From the NCBI GenBank assembly GCA_003427395.1, contig BFEA01000559.1, positions 692,269 through 756,268 on the forward strand: a stretch of DNA of 64,000 bases, written 5' to 3'. Below the pieces are notes generated by a model. That model was given only the letters and a program-made list of their open reading frames with translations. It was not told the DNA's origin and did no database searches. The position numbers and the translations under genes were made by a program. The stretch is from Chara braunii (lineage: Eukaryota > Streptophyta > Charophyceae > Charales > Characeae). Positions within the stretch are counted from its first letter, which is position 1. Every line of letters begins with the position of its first letter. Below, piece after piece: positions 22,352-33,588 of the stretch.

Positions 22352-22528
22352 ATCAGAAATAACACATGTAACACAATAAAGAAGAAGAAGGTGACATGAG
22401 TTTTAATATCATGGCGAAATCAACATCCTCCCAGCATCACCCCAACTTCACACCGTCGAGGTTCTCAATCCTTCTACTCATTCGCCACTCAGACTGAGGT
22501 AAGTTCGTACTCTACTTTTCCTTGCTTA
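22352..22528 (-). repeat. PLE-2 pseudo-LTR, copy 1 (3' end of unit A)
   Basis: A 177-bp direct repeat of 27977-28152, and of 33477-33576 in part. It starts ATCAGAAAT on the plus strand and ends CTTGCTT. On the plus strand it ends in GAGGTAAGTTCGTACTC, a donor-like word on the strand opposite to the element's coding strand. Confidence 0.8.
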
Positions 22529-22902
22529 TATAATACTTTCTACCCCATTCCCCATTTGTAAATAGTAGAATTTAAAAGGAAAAAGAAAAAATGAAAGGAA
22601 AACCCTCGTACGAGAAGCGTGCGATAGAGCCTTCACCGTGCTTTACTCTAACCATATTTTTTCTCATGTCCCTTGAGACTACTGGTCCTAGCATCGGGCC
22701 TAGAATCTCTGCATGGCAGTCGTACTGAGATGCAAAAGACAAATAATAGTAACGGCGGCGTATCCCACCGGGCCTAGAATCTCTGCATGACACCATCCAG
22801 TGAATCAGATTCTTACTGACCAATATACTGTTGGTGCGTCCGCACCTACTAGCAACCTTATTTCCCTATCAGTATGTACCTTACTACCCCTAATAACCCT
22901 TC
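22529..22902. other. PLE-2 unit A 3' region
   Basis: Region between RT and pseudo-LTR. It contains a local direct duplication of GGGCCTAGAATCTCTGCATG (about 22695 and 22775) that is absent from unit B, which has a different local duplication in the same place. Confidence 0.6.
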
Positions 22903-24621
22903 CTAGAAGGGTGTTTTTTCACGGCGCTGCATCCATTGCAGGCCGGCCACAACTACCTTCCCGAGATAATTGCATTTCCTTAATTTTTCACATAGGGTGA
23001 GGACGTTACAGCATGTCAAACCTTCGATGTTGGAGTTCTGCGCAATCCGTTGTATAGTATTTGCAATAGTGGCAAAATTCGATGTTCTGTGTCCATATGA
23101 CGAAAACTCCTTATAGGTCTGAAAATGCATTGGTTCGGCGTTCCATATCGAGTCCGCGTCTTTGAACTTATGTGCCGTCAAAATCGTTCATTCTGCATAG
23201 ACGATGATCCTGGTTTCCAGGAAATCCAAGATGTCGATCCCAGCATCGGTGCGTTCCAAAACCAACCCCTCGGGGTAACAACCTGTTACCTGGTCCAGTC
23301 TCTTTTGGCCTTCCTCCTTTCCTTCCGGGTCACCCTTCTGGAATAGCGAGACGATCAGTAAGTCATCGATGTAGCGTTTTCCTATAACCAGTGCTCTCTC
23401 TAAGCTAAGGCTCTTGATAAACTGGTTTTCTGCGTACATAAATAACACGCAAGCGAGCGGAGGGTTCGCTCGACCACCGATGGGGATGCCTTTTCTTTGC
23501 CGAAGTACTCTGTCGAAACCAGAAATAACGTAGTTGCTAGCTGAAAATCAGTCAAGGGGATCAGGTTCGACAGACGCACAGACTTCCACTCGGCTTCTTC
23601 TTGTGACTTAGGAAAATGAGCATCCTTCTTTCGGGTATTCACCCGGATCCATTTAAGTGACCTTGCAGCAAAACAACCGATGATCTAAAATGTTGCTTTC
23701 CTGATTTCCTCATGCGGAAGTTGAGCAAACATCTCCTTTATATTATAGGTGCGGGCTTGGATCCCGTACCTCCCTTCCCTGACTTCATCCATCTCATTGA
23801 TCCTTGATATTTCCTTATTCAGACCTCCCATCGCTCGCAAGTTAAAGTGCGGCTCGCTAGTTTGCTGGATTAATGCGTTCAGGGCAATTGACAGAACACC
23901 GGAAGCGGCCTTATATGGATTCTGCTACGAGGGAACAATGGGCCGTTTCTTACATCTATCCTTTTCTTTCGAGAGGATGTATGCATGCTGTAAATCGCCA
24001 TTCCGGTCCCATTTCCCTATATCGTTGAGGCTAGCCTTATCATATTTTGCTCTCATGTTGGACAAAACTTCGTCCTTGGTACTTGATACTAAATCATAGT
24101 TGCAGTTTTCCAAAAACATCATCCGTAGTCCAGCCTGATAGAGGACTGGGCATTCAATCCATATTTCGCTGATATTCCGGTCGAGAGGAGAGAGCACAAG
24201 CCCAGAGAAATCTTGCTTCACCCCTTTTACATACTCCGTCAGAACACAACCTTCTGTCATACGCTCGCCGGATTTAGAAACTCGCAAGAGGTCGCAATGC
24301 ATTTGCTTGGAAACCACCCACATGTCACGGAGACACTCAAGAGCATCATTACAGGCCCGATTAAGACCTTCCCTGGAGGCTATGGAGTCAAGAAAGGGTA
24401 CATTTTTGGAGTTTGAAGAGAAACGGATGCATACCTTCTACCTCACTAAGTTTGACTGCCACATGCCCATTCACCTTGGGCAGTTCGAAATTAGCACACG
24501 CACATTCAAAATAAGCCTTCTGCGCAAATGGTTTCTGATTATGCAGCAGATCAACAACTGATCTGGCTTTCATCCAGACTGCCCTGGTTCTCCTAACAAA
24601 CAAGTCTCCTAGCTCGGGTGG
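22903..24621 (-). pseudogene. PLE-2 unit A reverse transcriptase
   Basis: Segments in order: DLL-(about 13)-YFECAC block (about 24560-24480), LDRNISEIWIECPVLY (pre-RT block), KKRPIVPS, motif A YNIKEMFAQLPHEEI, motif B GIPIGGRANPPLA, motif C RYIDDLLIVS (about 23375-23345), and LDFLET (motif E-like). Damage by comparison with unit B: one inserted base near 24405, TAG in place of TAT after VPS (about 23914), TAG in place of TGG after KATF (about 23690), a missing base near 23520, and CGA changed to TGA near 23185. Catalytic Asp residues are readable, but the frame is destroyed. Confidence 0.8.
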
Positions 24622-25670
24622 TTAGGCAGTATCCCGAATCCACTTCTTAACTTCCATCTCCACCTTCCTTTTATCAATAGTCGTACAAAACGTAACTTTA
24701 ATAGTTATTTTTGTGCAAGGGTTTACTCCAAATTTATTCTTAAAAACTGTGGTAAGAATTCCTCTGATAGTCTGCCGTCCCCTAGGCTGGTTTACAGTCT
24801 TAACACCATTATTTAATTCGATCAGATCAGTTAACTGCCTCTTGTACAGGTTGCGACGCTTCAAGGGGGCACGAAGGAGAGCAATTAAGTCATGCTTCAG
24901 CAAGTCGGTCTTGGTGATCGTTCGGACCAAACTGTAAACAATCATTTCACCACCTTTTTCAATTTCGGACTTGGCATCTTTAAGTAATAGTTTGTTACCC
25001 TGGCACTCAACCTTAGAGAACCCAAACAACAAGGCAACCAGACGCCAAGATTTCAACCATCTTCCTCCAGGCTTATTGGAGATCGCAACTCGCCTCATCC
25101 CCCGACTCTTCCCTCCTGCTTTCAAGATCTTCAGTAGGTCTGGGTCATTCACTACCCCGACTTCTGAGCAATTAAAAAACAATGGTTCAACAAGTTGAGC
25201 AGGCTTACAACATTCCCGCTTCCCGATGTTCTTACCCTTCCTACCCCTCGCCTTGCGCCACTTACGACTCCCGCCCCCTATCGCATTTAGCCATGGGTTA
25301 CAATCTTTGATAATCACTCCCTCAACGCCGTCAATTGTGGCTGCATCCCCGAACCATACTGGTATCGGGACATAGTGTCCAATGCCGACCTTGCTCATCC
25401 AAACATGCACTTTTCTCCTGCTAATGCCTTTGGCTGCCCTGTAGTGTTCCGCCCATCGCTCTCGCAACAAGCAAGTGGTTTTTCCAACATAGACTGCTTT
25501 ATGCGACACAGACATAAGGATATACACATAGTTTTTGCCCTCAAGCAACATATCCTTTTCCTTTTCTCGAGTGACATTCTTAACCAAAACCGAAGATAAG
25601 CATGTCCCCACTCAATTTTTCCAACTAGACACGAAAGAAGAATAATAAGCACATGCAACTTTTCTAGCAT
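24622..25670 (-). CDS. PLE-2 unit A GIY-YIG endonuclease and linker
   Basis: Most of this is open (25611-24622, 329 residues). The nuclease core is YVYILMS (GIY strand), VYVGKTTCLLRERWAEH (YIG strand, catalytic Arg, His), then VHVWMSKVGIGHYVPIPVWF. A basic stretch with CCKPAQLVEPLFFNC and a linker of about 200 residues follow. The natural start is probably ATG 25670 (MLEKLHVLI). A 5-bp insertion relative to unit B near 25575 shifts the frame between that start and the core. The segment ends at TAA 24624-24622, and the same TAA is present in unit B although the protein homology continues beyond it. Confidence 0.8.
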
Positions 25671-25790
25671 TGGCCATAGTGAGTTGTTGACATGTAGTTC
25701 TAGTTTCAGAATGCGATTCGCGCGACGCTTGGATAGGATGCTACCACCGATCAGTTTCCCTTGATTGGATTCTCAGATGATGACGGCTTC

Positions 25791-27290
25791 TCAGCGATTT
25801 TCCGTTTTCCGCCCTTCGGTCTTCCTTGATGATTCGGCCACCTTAACGGCCTTGTCGTCCTTTAGCATGTCTGCATATTCCTGAAGATCATGCTTGGCTA
25901 GTTCCCACGCACCCAAGTCTTTCTTGAAGTACGGGATGCTCTTCTCCTTACACAACTCCTGGACTCGGGTGTAATGTAGTGAGCTATAGAACTCTTGCCG
26001 CATCTTCAAATACACCGCTAGGCCACCCTCATCGCATTCCTCTTCCTCCTCCTTGTTTGTAGCATTCTGGACAATGTCGACGTCTTCTTTTTCTCCGTGC
26101 ATCTCGTCTTCTGGTACCGTCACCGGCGCATGCTCAATGACAGGGGCCTTGCCCTTGACATCGGCGAAACTCTGCAACAGAGCCGCCAGCATTGCCTTTA
26201 TATCAGACAGTTCGCTGCTGGTTTCCATCTTTGGCTTGAGATTCTGCTTGACGGCTCCGACGCTTCCGTCTTCTTCGTCAAATGAGACATCAATCCGCTT
26301 CGTTCTTGGTTTCGTCTTGCTCCCGCGCGATCTCACCCAAATTATCCGTGGCGAAATGTCGATCAGTGTCCGTTCACCTCCTCGATTACGCTTCTCACTG
26401 CTCGAGAGTTCCTTACTCTCGTTCTCCGCTGCTACTTTCTTCACGGTTGCTTTCTCCAAGGTTGCTTTCTCCTCCCGAAGTCTCGCAAGTTCAGCTTTGT
26501 CTTCGGAGGTGAGCTTCACCTTCTGGTCTACCTCATGCAACTTCTCTGTGATCAGCTTGAGTGAGCTTTCGAAAGTGGTTGTGACCCATGCTTTCATCTC
26601 GTCACTCTTATCACCAGATTTCCCTTCATCAGCCGATCGCATATTGGAGCGACTATCTTTATCCAGCGGTTCCCCGATGTGCACGCTGTTACGCCGACTG
26701 CACGAGATCTTCTTTCTTGCCTCCTCAACGGCCTTGTTCATCCTTATATCTTCCAAGATATCCACATACTCCTTGGTAAAATAAACTTTATTGCCCGGGC
26801 CTGGAAACTCATTGGCTGTCGGACCTTTCCTGGAATTACTGCTTGATGCATTGTTCAATCCGCTCGATCCGCCTTGAAGTGGAGCCACCTGATGGCCAGG
26901 TGGCTGATTCGCAGGTGGTGGCATATGGGTGGTAGGTGGTACTCCCCATTGTCCATTCAGCGGCCACTTCCCACGAAACTGCCATGGTTGTATACCCAAT
27001 GGCTGTTGCGGTCCTTGTGGTGCCCTTGGATATTGCAACGGCGTGGGAGGCGGAATTGCCACCGCTTGTTGCATAGGCGTCACTCCTGACATCCCGACAG
27101 GTTGCTAGAATGAAGCACAATACTGACGCTGGTTGACACCAGGCGGGTATACCTGAGGTGGTACATTCTATGCAGAGGGGTTCACTTGCTCATTACTTCC
27201 TCCAACGCTATTCTCCATCCAATAGCGCCCGTCGTTGGACCACCGTCCACGACGTCCACCCAGCTTACTACCACGTCCTCGTCCAGTCAT
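25791..27290 (-). CDS. PLE-2 unit A ORF1: RGG/Pro-Gln-rich, coiled coil, SAP-like
   Basis: The start is ATG 27290, giving a basic MTGRGRGSKLGGRRGR tail. Then come a Pro/Gln-rich segment, a coiled coil (LARLREEKATLEKATVKK), a basic segment, an acidic segment (EEEEECDEGG) and a SAP-like C-terminus (LHYTRVQELCKEKSIPYF). Two TAGs interrupt the N-terminus: 27170-27168, where unit B has TAT, and 27107-27105, where unit B has CAG. From 27092 to 25791 the frame is open (433 residues). One extra base near 25795 alters the extreme C-terminus. Likely role: RNA-binding coat or chaperone of the element. Confidence 0.75.
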
Positions 27291-27976
27291 GCGACTGATT
27301 GCAATGCCGAGAAGGAGCCCGCAGCTCACACTCACTCCAACCACCCACTTCGCTTCGCACCTACTCAACAATGTCACTTCACACCAGCTCACACAGATCA
27401 CCATACAAGAGGACACTTCAGATGCTCTCGTTATGCAACCACTGCTGACAGCGCCCGTAGTGAGTGTGCTTAATTGGCCTTCCGATAGTCTGCTGTTGTG
27501 TCATCACACGGACCTACTCCCTTGGAAACGATGCCCGAGCGATAGCGCTTGCAACCCCCATCTGTTGCGCGGGACTAAGCGAGGAGACCAGATTCACAAA
27601 TTATATAGCGCACATCGACGCGGTATAATCGGATTACATGAAGCGAAACTTAAAAAAGAATCGGGCGCACCGAGATAAGATCGGTCGAAAAAATATATAA
27701 GAGTAAGATTTAATTGAAAAGGAAGATAATGCAAATGTGAATGACAAATAAATAATAAATGAAAACAATTGAAAAGCAAAAAGGGGGGAGGGGAAAAAAA
27801 GAATACAAGCAAAGAGATGAATAAAAGCAAGGGGAAACAAGGGAATAATCGAGGGTATAAACGGGAGAATAAATGAATGAATGAATACAACAACCAAGCA
27901 CTACTACAACAAGTGTAGGTCCGCACCCTAAGCTCGTTTCCAGGCCACGGCAAGGTCGAGTCTGTGGCTCTCTACC
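27291..27976. other. PLE-2 unit A 5' region
   Basis: Leader between pseudo-LTR and ORF1, about 685 bp and matched by unit B. It contains a GCCAC/GTGGC stem near 27935-27965 with CTGATGG and GGAAAC words around it (minus strand), judged not to be a working hammerhead. Confidence 0.55.
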
Positions 27977-28152
27977 ATCAGAAATCACACATGGAACACA
28001 ATAAAGAAGAAGAACGTGACATGAGTTTTAATATCATAGCGAAATCACCATCCCCCCAACATCACCCCAACTTCACACCGTCGAGGTTCTCAATCCTTCT
28101 ACTCATTCGACACTCAGACTGAGGTAAGTTCGTACTCTACTTTGCCTTGCTT
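27977..28152 (-). repeat. PLE-2 pseudo-LTR, copy 2 (junction of units A and B)
   Basis: The internal copy joining the two bodies, over 90% identical by eye to 22352-22528. In the transcribed direction it is the 3' repeat of body B and the 5' repeat of body A. Confidence 0.8.
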
Positions 28153-28317
28153 ATATAATATTTTCTACCCCACTCCCCCATTTGTAAATAGTAAAATTTA
28201 AAAGGAAAAAGAAAAAATGGAAGGAAAACTCTCGTACGAGAAGCGTAAGATAGAGCCTTCACCGTGCTTCACTCTGACCATATTTTTTCTCAAGTCCCTT
28301 GGGACTACTGGTCCTAG

Positions 28318-28411
28318 CATCGAAGCGGTAACGAGGTCGTACTTAGACGCAAAAGACAAATATAGCATCGAAGTGGTAACGCGGTCGTACTTAGACGCAA
28401 AAGACAAACAA
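28318..28411. repeat. 46-bp local duplication in PLE-2 unit B 3' region
   Basis: CATCGAAG-GGTAACG-GGTCGTACTTAGACGCAAAAGACAAA occurs twice in succession. Unit A has one related copy, so this duplication arose after the two units separated or in only one template. Confidence 0.8.
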
Positions 28412-28599
28412 TAGTTACGGCGGCATGTCCCACCGGGCCAGGAATCTCTGCATGGCACCATCCAGTGAATCAGATTCTTACTGCCCAATATACGGTTGGT
28501 GCGTCCGCATCTTCTAGCAGCCTTATTTCACTGTCACTACATACCTTACTACCCTTAATAACCCTTCCCAGAAGGGTGTTTTTTCATGGCGCTGCATCC

Positions 28600-30120
28600 A
28601 TTGAAGTACGGCCACAACTACCTTCCCTGGATAATTGCATTTCCTTGAGGACATTACAGCACGTCAAACCTTTGCTGTTGGAGTTTTACGCAATCTGTTG
28701 TATAGTATTTGCAATAGTGGCAAAATTCGATGTTCTGGGTCCATATGATGAAAAATCCTTATGGGTCTGAAAACGTTGTAGTTCGGCGCTCCATATCGAG
28801 TCCGCATTTTTGAACTTATGTGTCGTCAGAATCGTCCGTTCTTCACAGACGATGGTCCTGGTTTCCAAGAAATCCAAGATGTCGATCCCAAGATCAATGC
28901 GTTTCAAAACCAACCCCTCGGGGTAACAACCTATTACCTGGTCCAGTCTCTTTTGGCCTTCGTCCTTTCCTTCCGGGTCACCCTTCCGGAATAGTGAGAC
29001 GATCAGCAAATCATCGATGTAGCATTTTCCCATAACCAGCACTCTCTCTGAGCCAAGGCTCTTGATAAACTGGTTTTCTGTGTACATACATAACACGCAA
29101 GCGAGCGGAGGGCTCGCTCGACCACCCATGGGGATGCCCTTCCTTTGCGGGAGTACTGTGTCGGAAACCAGAAAAAACGTATTTGCTAGGCGCACAAACT
29201 TCCACCCAGCTTCTCCTTGTGACTTACGAACATGAGCATCCTTCGTTCGGGTATTCACCCAGATCCATTTCACTTACCTTGCAGCAAAACATCCGATGAT
29301 CCAAGATACTGCTTTCCTGATTTCCTCATGCGAAAGTTGAGTAAACATCTCCTTTATATCATAGGTGCGGCCTTGGATCCCGTACCTCCCTTCCCTGACT
29401 TCTTCCATCTCATTGATCCTTGATACTTCCTTTTTCAAATCTCCCATCGCTCGCAAGTTAAAGTGCGGCTCGCTAGTTTGCTGCATCAATGCGTTCAGGG
29501 CAATTGACAGAACATCGGAAACGGCCTTATATGGACTCTGATACGAGGGAACAATGAGTCGTTTCTTACATCTATCCTTTTCTTTCGAGAGGATGTATGC
29601 ATGCTGTAAATCGCCATTCTGGTCTCATTTCCCTATATCGTTGAGGCTAGCCTTATCATATTTTGCTCTCATGTTGGACATAACTTCGTCCTTGGTACTT
29701 GTCACTTGATACTAAATCATAGTTGCAGTTTTTCAAAAACATCATCCTTAGTCCAACTTGATAGAGGACTGGGCATTCAATCCATGTTTCGCTGATATTC
29801 CGGTCGAGAGGGGAGAGCACAAGTCCAGAGAAGGCTTGCTTCACCTCTTTTACGTACTCCGTCAGAACACAACCCTCTGTCATACGCTCGCCGAATTTAG
29901 AAACTCAAAAGACGTCACAATGCATTTACTTGGAAACCACGCACATGTCACGGAGACACTCAAGAGCATCATTATAGGCCCGATTAAGACCTTCTCTGGA
30001 GGCTATGAAGCCGGGAAAGGGTACATTTTTGGAGCTGAAGAGAAACGGATGTATGCCTTCCTCCTCACTAAGTTTGACTGCCCTCGTTCTCCTAACAAAC
30101 AAGTCTCCTAGCTCGGGTGG
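28600..30120 (-). pseudogene. PLE-2 unit B reverse transcriptase
   Basis: The open part 29273-28686 includes motif B GIPMGGRASPPLA, motif C CYIDDLLIVS and LDFLETRTI. Upstream, 29489-29274 holds motif A YDIKEMFTQLSHEEI. Compared with unit A it keeps an uninterrupted SSKNVPF to ECLRDM stretch, but has TAA where unit A has CAA (SK-stop-MHC) and TGA where unit A has CGA, both C-to-T changes. It is a useful reference for restoring the reading of unit A. Confidence 0.8.
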
Positions 30121-31164
30121 TTAGACAGTATTCTGAATCCACTTCTTAACTTCCATCTCCACCTTCCTTTTATCAATAGTCGTACAAAACGAAAATTTAA
30201 CAGTTATTTTTTAGCGAGGGTTCATTCCAAATTTATTCTTAAAAATTATGGTAAGAATTCCTTTGATAGTCTGCCGTCCCCTAGGCTGGTTTACTATCTT
30301 AACAACATTATTTAATTCGATCAGATCATTTAATTGCCTCTTCTACATGTCGCGACGCTTCCAGGGGGCACGAAGGAGAGCAATTAAGTCATGTTTCAGC
30401 AAGTCGGTCTTGGTGATCGTTCGGACCAAACTGTAAACAATCATTTCACCATCTTTTTCAATTTCGGACTTGGCATCTTTAAGTAATTGTTTGTTACCTT
30501 GGCACTCAACCTTAGCGAACCCAAACAACAAGGCAACCAGACGCCAAGATTTCAACCATCTTCCTCCAGGCTTATTGGAGATCACAACTCGCCTCATCCC
30601 TCGACTCTTCCCTGCTGCTTTCAAGATCTTCAATAGGTCTGGGTCATTCACTGCCCCGACTTCTGAGCAATTAAAAAACAATGGTTCAACAAGTTGACCA
30701 GGCTTACAACATTCCCGCTTTCCGATGTTCTTACCCTTCCTACCCCTCGCCCTGCACTACTTCCGACTTTCGCCCCCTCTCGCATTTAGCCCTGGGTTAC
30801 AATCTTTGATAATCACTCGTTCAACGCCGTCAATTGTGGCTGCGTCCCCGAACCGTAATGGTATCGGGACATAGTGTCCAATGCCGACCTTGCTTATCCA
30901 AACATGCACTTTCTGCCTGCTAATGCCTTTGGCTGCCCTGCAGTGTTCCGCCCATCGCTCTCGCAACAAGCGAGTCGTTTTTCCAACATAGACTGCTTTA
31001 TGCGACACAGACATAAGGATATACACATAGTTTTTGCCCTCAAGCAACATATCCCACTTCTCGGGTGGCATTCTTAACCAAAACCGAAGATAAACTTGTC
31101 CCCACTCGATTTTTCCAACTAGACACGCAAAAAGAATAATGAGCACATGCAACTTTTCTAGCAT
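30121..31164 (-). pseudogene. PLE-2 unit B GIY-YIG endonuclease and linker
   Basis: The probable start is ATG 31164. The core is YVYILMS, VYVGKTTRLLRERWAEH and VHVWISKVGIGHYVPIP, with about eleven differences from unit A over about 92 residues. TAG at 30759-30757 replaces a Trp codon of unit A, and another stop replaces Tyr/Leu after KRRDM (30345-30343). It ends at TAA 30123-30121, the stop shared with unit A. Unit B lacks the 5-bp insertion of unit A, so it shows the ancestral N-terminus. Confidence 0.8.
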
Positions 31165-31247
31165 TAGCCATAGTGAGTTGTTGACATGTTGTTTAAGTTT
31201 CAGAATGTGATTCACAGCGTGACGCTTGGATCGGATGCTACCACCGA

Positions 31248-32795
31248 TCAGTTTCCCTTGATTGGATTCTCAGACGATGACGGCTTCTCAGCGATTTCTG
31301 TCTTCCACCCTTCGGTGTTCCTTGATGATTCGGCCACCTTAACGGCCTTGTCGTCCTTTAGCATGTCTTCATATTCCTGCAGATCGAGCTTGGCTTGTTC
31401 CTACGCACCCAAGTCTTTCTTAAAGTATGGGATGCTCTTCTGCTTACACAACTCCTGGACTCGGATGTAATGTAGTGAGCTATAGAACTCTTGCCGCATC
31501 TTGATATATGCCGCTAGGCCACCCTCATCGCATTCCTCTTCCTCCTCCTTGTTTGTAGCATTATGGACAATATCGACGTCTTCTTTTTCTCCCTGCACCT
31601 CGTCTTCTTGTACCGTCACCGGCGCATGCTCAATGACAAGGGCCTTGCCCTTGACATCGGTGAAACTTTGGAATAGTGCCGCCAACATTGCCTTTATATC
31701 AGACAATTCGCTGCTGGTATCCATCTTTGGCAGGAGATTCTTCTTGACGGCTCCGACCCTTCTGTCTTCTTCGTTAGACGAGACATCAATCCGCTTAGTC
31801 TTGGTTTCGTCTTGCTCCCGCGCGATCTCACCCGATTTATCCGTGGCGAAATGCCGATCGGTGTCCGTTCGCCTTCTCGCTTACGCTTCTCACTGCTGGA
31901 GAGTTCCTTACTCTCGTTCTCCGCTACTGCTTTCTCCACGGCCGCTTTGTCCAAGGCTGCTTTCTCCTCCCGCAGTCTCGCAAGTTCGGCTTTATCTTCG
32001 GAAGGGAGCTTCACATTCTGGTCTACCTCATGCAGCTTCTCTGTGATCAGCTTGAGTGAGCTTCCGAAAGTGGTTGTGACCCATGCTTTCTTCTCGTCAC
32101 TCTTATCACCAGATTTCCCTTTATCAGCCGATCGCATATCGGAGCGGCTATCTTCATCCAGCGGTTCCCCCATGCGCAAGTTGTTACGTCGACTGCCGGA
32201 GATCTTCTTTCTTGCCTCCTCAACGGCCTTGTTCATCTTTATATCTCCAAGATATTTATATACTCCTTGGTAAAATAAGCTATATTGCCCGGGCCTGGAA
32301 ACTCATTGGCTGCCGGACCTTTCCTGCAATTACTGCTTGATGCATTATTCAGGCTGCTCGATCCGCCTTGGAGTGGAACCACCTGATGGCCAAGTGGCTG
32401 ATTCGCCGGTGGTGGCATATTGGTGGTAGGTGGTCCTCCCCACCGTCCATTCAACGACCACTATCCATTCAACGGCCACTGCCCTGCCATGGTAGTATAC
32501 CCCATGGCTGTTGCGGTCCTTGTGGTGCCCCTGGATATTGCAACGGCGTGGGAGGGGGAATTGCCATCGCTGGTTGCATAGGCGCCACTCCTGACATCCC
32601 GATAGGTTGCTGGAATGGAGCTCCACACTGATGTTGGTTGACATCAGGCGGGTATACCTGAGCTGGTACATTATATGCAGCGGGGTTCACTTGCGCATTA
32701 CTTCCTCAAGCGCTATTCTCCATCCAATAGCGCCTGTCGTTGGACCACCGTCCACGACGTCCACCCAGCTTACTACCACGTCCTCGTCCAGTCAT
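31248..32795 (-). pseudogene. PLE-2 unit B ORF1
   Basis: It has the same layout as unit A ORF1: MTGRGRGSKLGGRRGR start (ATG 32795), Pro/Gln-rich region, coiled coil, acidic stretch and SAP-like C-terminus (LHYIRVQELCKQKSIPYF). It is broken by TGA 32708-32706, frameshifts near 32465, 32235 and 31785, and TAG near 31405 replacing Trp. Unit B gives the unbroken C-terminus, ending NPIKGN. Confidence 0.75.
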
Positions 32796-33476
32796 GCGAC
32801 TGATTGCAATGCCGTGAAGGAGCCCGCAGCTCACATTCACTCCAACCACCGAGTTCGCATCGCACCTACTCAACAATGTCACTTCACGCCAGCTCACGCA
32901 GATCACCATACAATAGGATACTTCGGATGCTCTCGTTTTGCAACCACTGCAGACAGCGCCCGTAGTGAGTGTGCTTAATTGGCCTTCCGATAGCGCGCTG
33001 CCAAGTCATCACTCGGAGCTACTCTCTTGGAAACGATGCCCGAGCGATAGCGCTTGCAACCCCCATCTGTTGCGCGGGACTAAGCGAGGAGACCAGATTC
33101 CCCGATAATATAGCGTGCATCGACGCGGTATAATCGGATTACATGAAGCGAGACTAAAAAAGAATCGAGCGCACCGAGATAAGATCGATCGAAAAAATAT
33201 ATAAGAGTAAGACTTAATTGAAAAGGAAAATAATGCAAATGTGAATGACAAATAAATGATAAATGAAAACAATTGAAAAGCAAAAGGGGGGGAGGGGAAA
33301 AAAAGAATACAACCCAAGGGATCAATAAAAGCAAGGGTAAACAAGGGAATAATCGGGGGAATAAACGGGAGAATAAATGAATGAATACAACAACCAAGCA
33401 GGACTACAACACGTGTAGGTTCGCACCCTAAGCTCGTTTCCAGGCCACAGCAAGGTCGAGTCTATGGCTCTCTACC
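32796..33476. other. PLE-2 unit B 5' region
   Basis: Leader homologous to 27291-27976. Confidence 0.6.
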
Positions 33477-33576
33477 ATCAGAAATCACACATGGAACACA
33501 ACCGTCGAGGTTCTCAATCCTTCTACTCATTCGCCACTCAGACTTAGGTAAGTTCGTACTCTACTTTTCCTTGCTT
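33477..33576 (-). repeat. PLE-2 pseudo-LTR, truncated copy 3 (5' end of the dimer)
   Basis: It matches both ends of the 177-bp repeat but lacks about 75 internal bases. It runs to CTTGCTT immediately before the right target duplication. Confidence 0.8.
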
Positions 33577-33588
33577 CTATTCATCAAT

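Larger units (their letters stand above)
22336..33588 (-). mobile_element. PLE-2: head-to-tail dimer of a permuted Penelope-like element
   Basis: The whole block is bounded by the 11-bp direct repeat TATTCATCAAT (22336-22346 and 33578-33588). On the minus strand it reads partial pseudo-LTR (33576-33477), body B, pseudo-LTR (28152-27977), body A, pseudo-LTR (22528-22352). Each body has ORF1, then GIY-YIG endonuclease, linker and RT. Unit periods are 5625 and 5500 bp. A shared target duplication around both units suggests one insertion event of a dimer, as known for Penelope-like elements. Both copies carry stops and frameshifts. Confidence 0.85.

Noticed and set aside
27920-27985. Hammerhead ribozyme at the PLE-2 repeat boundary (CTGATGG ... 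GGAAAC on the minus strand)
   Set aside because: The core has G instead of A at position 9, stem II needs a bulge, and no stem III or stem I with a valid cleavage residue could be drawn.
9735-30123. Reassigned stop codons (TAG/TAA read as Gln) to explain in-frame stops in the PLE ORFs
   Set aside because: Comparing PLE-2 units A and B, TAGs replace Tyr, Gln and Trp codons, one TAA replaces CAA and TGA replaces CGA. This mixture, mostly single base changes, fits decay under the standard code. Only the TAA shared by both units remains unexplained.
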